Origin: Bolinopsis microptera
Taxonomy: Eukaryota > Ctenophora > Tentaculata > Lobata > Bolinopsidae
Reading direction: 5' to 3'
Assembly (NCBI RefSeq): GCF_026151205.1
Contig: NC_087083.1
Coordinates: forward strand, 6,116,460-6,180,459
Length of the DNA stretch: 64,000 nt
The notes below the pieces were generated by a model, which was not told where the DNA came from, ran no database searches, and was given only the letters and a program-made list of their open reading frames with translations. This document shows positions 59,751-64,000 of the stretch, piece by piece; the first letter of the stretch is position 1; each line of letters begins with the position of its first letter. The translations under genes were made by a program, and so were the position numbers.

Positions 59751-62700
59751 CTATAACTGGTAAAAAGGCTCTCCAGCAAGTATAGATATGACCACACTGT
59801 CTATAACAACATGAAAGAGACAACAGTGTGTCTAGCTTCACTCTCTTATATTACTAATTCCCTGCCACTGCTTCATGTGGTGTTATCACGTGACATTGAG
59901 GTGTTATCACGTGACATTGAGGTGTTATCACGTGACATTGAGGTGGTATCACGTAATTCAGTGCTTAACCATTGAAATTTGAAAATTCTAGTCCGGTTCG
60001 ACGTATAAATTATGTCCAAGAATATAAGGTAATTATACAATATACATTGTAGATTTTACATTCCCCACCTCCTATAATCTAAATCGAAACTTCTAAGCAT
60101 CTAGAAGATGCTAGGTCAGCTTGTCCTGGCGTATAAACTATAATCTACCTGTATCTCTATAATCAATTCTAATGTGAAATATGGTTTGTATTAAGCAAAA
60201 AAACACATAATAGAAAGTCCAAATATTGTAAAAGTGTGTGATAATCATGTATTTAACTCAGAATTACAGGCAATGTTTTTATACAGTTATCACTCATATT
60301 TAAAAGAAGCACAGTACAGTAAGCTAAAAGATCTTCAATCCTAAATTTCCATTAATCCTATAAACAGTTCGTTTTATATCCTAACTTTTCACACATCACT
60401 CCTCTTTTGATATTTCACCAGCATCCCCTCGTCCCCAAGCACGTGATCTACGTGAACTACAACACGTGATATACAACACGTGATCTACGTGATCTACGTG
60501 ATCTACAATACACGTGATCTACAACACGTGCTCCTCAATCTCCAGCTCCAAAACACGTGCTAAGATGTTAATCTACACTCCTTGTGAATACCATGTGTTG
60601 CCTCAACCCGTCTGCGTATTCTGTTTCGTACTTTATACTTACTCCCACCCAATACGCTGCATTCTGAAGAACGTGTTTAAAATGTGTTAAAAATTTGTTA
60701 AAAATTTGTGAAAAATGTGTTAAAAATTTGTTAAATATGTGTTAAATATGTTGAAAGGTGTCGAAATGTGCTGAAATGTGTTGAAATGTGTTAAAATGTG
60801 TTAAAAGGTGTTGAAATGTGTTGAAATGTGATTAATTTTATTTTAGCACAGTCTCATTAATAGCATAAAATAAAACAAACCTTATCTTTATGCTTTCTAA
60901 GAAAAGCTATAGCAAGATCGTGGAGAAGTCTGTTGAAGTCAGATTTGTTTTTTGTACCTTTCTGATTACCATCCAGCTTCATGATACTTCTCAGATGATA
61001 TTCTGTCTGCGTAAGTGTAATGACGTTTTAAAATTAATAATTTTCATAATTATTGTAATTAGTTTAAGCAATTTAAAACATCATAGTTTTGTGATAACGT
61101 TCTAACTGTGGTGAGTTTTACAGTCTTTATAAGTTAAGTATTATAATTACTATTATCATAATTATTATAATTAGTTTTAAAACTTTAAAACATCATAGTT
61201 TTGTGATAACGTTTTAAGTGTGATGATGACGTTTTCTTTAGTTAAGTTAGTGGCAGCTTTAAACATTATAGTTTTGCAACATTATTGCTAGTCATGATCT
61301 AAATTAAAATTACCTTACCAGACATATTTAAATGGTACGAAAGTCGATGGTTTTTCGATAAAAAAGCACCATATTTTCGGACTACCAAAAATTAGGTCAC
61401 CGTCATTATTGTCCTGTTGCTTGTATGATGCCGACGCTCCATAAAATTTGTCCACTATGTCGGTCACACTAAGGGGTAAAAGGAGTCAACTATCTTCCTC
61501 GTTGGAAAGACCACTTCGGGCACTGACCAATAAAGTGGTTCATTGTCTCTTCCATGAGACAGTGTGGACAAGTTTTATGGATAGTTGTCGGCTTGAGCTT
61601 GTTAAGATGGTAGTTTAATTCACAGTGTCCAGTGAGAAATTGTGTCACTGTTCTTGTGCTCTCTTTACCAAGTTTTGAGATTGATCTGTTGGGCAACGTT
61701 ATCAATTTTTTCCTCATTTTCCGATGACTTATACTCCGCAGTGCTCCTTTCCATAATGTTTTTGAGATTGGAAGTAGCACTTGGGCGGAGTCCAAGTTAT
61801 CAGAGCCTTTTTTGGCAAGATAGATGGTGTTATCACGTGACATGATAGTGTTATCACATGACATTATAGATTGGAAGTAGCAGTAGTGTTATCACGTGAC
61901 ATTTGCATATTTACCAGAGTAAGTTCCCCCGTATCAAGGAACGCGTGAGCTAGTCTGATATGAGCTTTGTTCTGGATAGCAGAGTTCTCCGACCGAGTGG
62001 CTAACTCAAAGTTAGTTACAGCTTTCATTCTCTCTCCGGAGAGCCACAGTGTTTCTGCTAAGTCAAATACTGCTTCTCTGTTTGCTCCACGGCTTAGTTT
62101 TACTGTGGGTGGAAAAATGTGTTAAAATGTGTTAAATATGTGATAAATATGTGTTAGATATGTGATTAAGATGTGTTTAAGTCAAATACTGCTTCTCTGT
62201 TTGCTCCACGGCTTAGTGTTACTGTGGGTGGAAATTCTGTTGAGGGAAAAAACATAGAAAAGTAGAACTTTATAAAATGATAAAACACTAATTTAATATC
62301 AATGTATCAAGAAAAAACACACTCTAGAAGTATTATAGAGTCTATATTAAGAGAAACTTTGAGGATTATCTGTATTTATATAACTGTATAATATACATAA
62401 TTTTAATAATATAACTGTATAATTTATATAATTATGCCTGCTGTAGAGAGGATATCAATAACTTGCTCTAATGTAACCAGTCGAGGTGGTTCCTTTGGTC
62501 TCTCACTCGCTGCTTGTTCCTGTAACTCCAACTATTGGATTTGTGGTTTGAGAAATGGCTGGTGAACAATATCTCCTTATATGGGCATCACGTGACGTAA
62601 TGTCTCCTTATATGGTAAAACAAGTTTTTTCTGACACGTGACAGCGGTTGACCAACCAGGCTTCAGTGTATTGAACAAGTCACCCTCAGAATTACTGTCA

Positions 62701-63765
62701 CGTTTCAAAACAAATTGTATTATCCCAATTTCCTCACGTTTAGGATCGGATGAAAATATAAATCTTAAATCGTGTCTTACAAGGCTAGTTCTTTGAATTA
62801 TGCTTTGGAAGCGTTCTCTTTTGAAGGTGAAAGTGGTTTCGGTTATATACATTTTTATTTGTTTGTATGCGTGTTTGTTAGTTTGTTTGTATGCGTGTTT
62901 GTTAGTTCGTTAATTTGGTTGTATGTTTAAGAGTCTTACCTCGGTAAGAGTATTTTGTTGGTCCAATTCTACCGCTTCCTTTGGGGGTTTTGTGGTCTTT
63001 TTAGCGCCCCGCCCCTTTTCTTTAATATCTGGCTTTTTTGCTTCCTCTTGAATGATGGTGCTTTGTGTCTTGGCGAATAATCCTGAAATAAATCTAGGAA
63101 ATAAATTTAATCCACTGTTTTCTGACACTCACAGCATAACATTTATTTATTTTTAATAGTAATAACTTAATACTTAATGTAATTAGTTAGATAATTAATT
63201 AACTCCCAACTTGACAGTAATATATTACACTTATATATAAGTGTAATGTCCGGATAATACTAGTGAAACAACAATTACGCTCCCACTAAATCGCTCGCCC
63301 AAATTTTAGGAAATTTCTTGTGAAAAGGCCCTGAGGGCATCGTGATAGTCATCTAATTCGGTGTATACCGAATCACCCCCCATGCAGACGTAAGGTAAAA
63401 ATGCTTCCCTGAAGAGTTAAGGGCAAAAAACCGTTTTCTTCACGTGACAGGCTAATAAAACATGAATTCGATTGTTTAGGGCTCGGGTTAGGGTTAGGGT
63501 TGTGGTAAGGGTTATGGATAGCTTCAGGGTTATGGTTAGGGTTAGGGTTGGGATTAGAGTTTTTGTAAAACCGTTTTGTACGGCTGCAAAACCATAAAAA
63601 CCAAAGTCACGTGAAATTTTTGGGCGAGCGAATTAGTAAAAGCCGTAATGTCCGGATTATATTATTGAAACTCAAACAACAATTACCTTGTTTGTAGACT
63701 TCGTGCATGTCAGGGTTTGCTTTAAAGAAGGTAGCTCGCATTGCTAGAGCCAATAGATGGTACAC
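59688..63765 (-). CDS. TPR-containing protein gene, 3' part
   Basis: Minus-strand exons 63687-63765, 62940-63082, 62438-62531, 61915-62102 and 60568-60663 join in matching phases (1, 0, 1, 0). The first reads VYHLLALAMRATFFKANPDM; the second is a Lys/Pro-rich linker; the third reads PPRLVTLEQVIDILSTA. The fourth, REAVFDLAETLWLSGERMKA then NKAHIRLAHAFLDTGEL, has the W/L-G-A-A spacing of tetratricopeptide repeats. TPR proteins act as scaffolds; large ciliary examples have similar linkers, but I cannot assign an orthologue. The gene continues beyond the window at its 5' end. Its 3' end is uncertain: exon 60568-60663 ends in TAA, or splices on to 59750. Introns contain LINE remnants, CACGTG arrays and telomere-like sequence. 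Confidence 0.6.
59701..59808 (-). repeat. 50-bp duplication over a possible acceptor
   Basis: GGCTCTCCAGCAAGTATAGA through ACACTGTCTATAAC occurs twice in tandem. Confidence 0.85.
59880..59958. repeat. 21-bp array GGTGTTATCACGTGACATTGA
   Basis: Four units, each with TCACGTGA; related words recur at 61830-61900. Confidence 0.9.
60438..60560. repeat. CACGTGATCTACGTGATCTAC cluster
   Basis: Irregular repeat of CACGTGATCTAC and CTACGTGATC. Confidence 0.75.
60568..60663 (-). CDS. TPR gene, late exon
   Basis: Acceptor CACGTTCTTCAG, reading NAAYWVGVSIKYETEYADGL to TRSVD, then TAA (60568-60570). It may instead end nine bases earlier at AGT|GTAGAT and splice to 59750. Confidence 0.5.
   Translation of the reverse strand, partial: NAAYWVGVSIKYETEYADGLRQHMVFTRSVD
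60670..60835. repeat. GTGTTAAAATGTGTTGAAAT degenerate array
   Basis: About 15 units of 9-12 bp just upstream of the acceptor of exon 60568-60663, giving that intron a C/A/T-rich end on the minus strand. Confidence 0.8.
60840..61489. other. Intron DNA of the TPR gene
   Basis: A duplicated AAACATCATAGTTTTGTGATAAC block at about 61076 and 61188. No exon seen. Confidence 0.35.
61493..61830 (-). pseudogene. Non-LTR retrotransposon remnant (C-terminal part of ORF2)
   Basis: The minus-strand frame reads TVTQFLTGHCELNYHLNKLK then KTCPHCLMEETMNHFIGQCP. The TGH..L..HL stretch followed by C-x2-C...H-x4-C is the usual end of RNase H/zinc-knuckle-bearing LINE polyproteins. 5'-truncated, in an intron of the TPR gene and in the same orientation. 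Confidence 0.65.
61915..62102 (-). CDS. TPR gene exon with tetratricopeptide repeats
   Basis: Acceptor TTTCCACCCACAG, reading KLSRGANREAVFDLAETLWL onward, donor CTCTG|GTAAAT, phase 1 in and 0 out, 188 bp. Two TPR helices are recognisable. Confidence 0.72.
62181..62236 (-). repeat. Duplicate of an exon start with its acceptor
   Basis: Fifty-odd bases matching 62051-62107, including CCCACAG and the first ~45 bases of the TPR exon, separated from the original by GTGTTAAAATGTG repeats. Confidence 0.85.
62438..62531 (-). CDS. TPR gene exon with a non-canonical GC donor
   Basis: Acceptor AATCCAATAG, reading LELQEQAASERPKEPPRLVT to DILSTA. The only donor giving the needed phase 1 is GCAG|GCATAA. 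No GT in the right phase precedes the stop that follows. Confidence 0.55.
62940..63082 (-). CDS. TPR gene exon, charged linker
   Basis: Acceptor GATTTATTTCAG, reading LFAKTQSTIIQEEAKKPDIK to QQNTLTE, donor CCGAG|GTAAGA, phase 1 in and 0 out, 143 bp. Confidence 0.65.
63484..63556. repeat. Degenerate telomere-like TTAGGG tract
   Basis: GGGTTAGGGTTAGGGTTGTG and variants, about 70 bp, in the first visible intron of the TPR gene. Confidence 0.8.
63687..63765 (-). CDS. TPR gene, first visible exon
   Basis: Acceptor AACTACCACAG, reading VYHLLALAMRATFFKANPDM and HEVYKQ, donor CAAG|GTAATT, phase 0 in and 1 out, 79 bp. Confidence 0.65.
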
Positions 63766-64000
63766 CTGTGGTAGTTTTAATATTAATCCCACTAATAAAA
63801 AGGTACATATTGATTAATTGAGAAAATTGGCCAAGAAGTGACCCTTTGCTGATGTCAATTTCTGCTCAATTTCAGCTCGCAAATGGAATTGAAAACTCGC
63901 GGTTTTTGGGATCAAGGTTGCAGAAAAATACTGTATAGAAAAGAAAGCATTTTTAGAATTTCGATTTAGGCTTGAAATTTTTTATAATTAACGTCGGGAG
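63766..64000. other. Intron DNA upstream of the first visible TPR exon
   Basis: No further exon recognised before the window ends. Confidence 0.4.

Noticed and set aside
62577-62852. 91-codon minus-strand frame in the TPR gene
   Set aside because: Includes the dispersed CACGTGATGCCC/CArG element at its end and has no splice-phase fit with the neighbouring exons.

Overview
This is nuclear DNA from an animal, probably an early-branching or soft-bodied marine invertebrate; I cannot name the species. Four things point there: spliced genes with GT..AG introns in consistent reading phase, extracellular modules typical of metazoans (a discoidin-like domain followed by a sushi domain), SLC7-type amino-acid transporters, and TTAGGG-type repeats inside the chromosome. 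It is AT-rich and full of repeats. Very few long open frames are genes, so most coding sequence was found by reading short exons with matching splice phases.

Layout. 0-4 kb (+ strand): the last exons of one secreted-protein gene, then a small secreted gene with a signal peptide, a discoidin-like module and a sushi module, all joined by phase-1 introns. 4.6-9.5 kb (+): two tandem SLC7-like transporters whose coding region lies in one exon; blocks of perfect identity alternate with diverged blocks. 9.9-17.2 kb (- strand): a nine-exon gene of about 509 codons, of unknown function, Ser/Pro-rich at its start and acidic in the middle. All its phases close. Three of its splice donors sit inside tandem repeats, one of them a 1.9-kb minisatellite of about 57 units. 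18-28 kb: minisatellites, a 505-bp (CT)n tract, arrays carrying CArG-box-like words, a possible exon at the head of a 35-bp repeat array, and a 2.06-kb TTAA-flanked inverted-repeat element with a Helitron-like element nested in it. 29.0-29.6 kb (+): three small phase-matched exons ending in a stop and a polyA signal. 31.6-37.4 kb: mini-transposons, a telomere-like tract between inverted arrays, and an exact 2,105-bp tandem duplication. 37.4-42.7 kb: nothing convincing except a perfect heat-shock element. 42.7-57.5 kb: long GT/GTGC microsatellites, two large inverted-repeat elements, a 2.04-kb TTAA-flanked element sharing a sub-repeat with them, a second Helitron-like copy, and several arrays. 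59.7-63.8 kb (- strand): exons of a TPR-containing protein.

The most notable signal is not a single gene. Short tandem duplications repeatedly straddle exon-intron junctions, in at least two and possibly five transcription units. In one case the junction has grown into a large satellite carrying dozens of identical GTAAGT donors. Around 16.4 kb each 33-bp unit keeps the frame and would add 11 residues, so the array could provide alternative in-frame donors. The rest is a dense mosaic of non-autonomous transposons and foldback elements. No rRNA, tRNA, CRISPR or viral genes were recognised.
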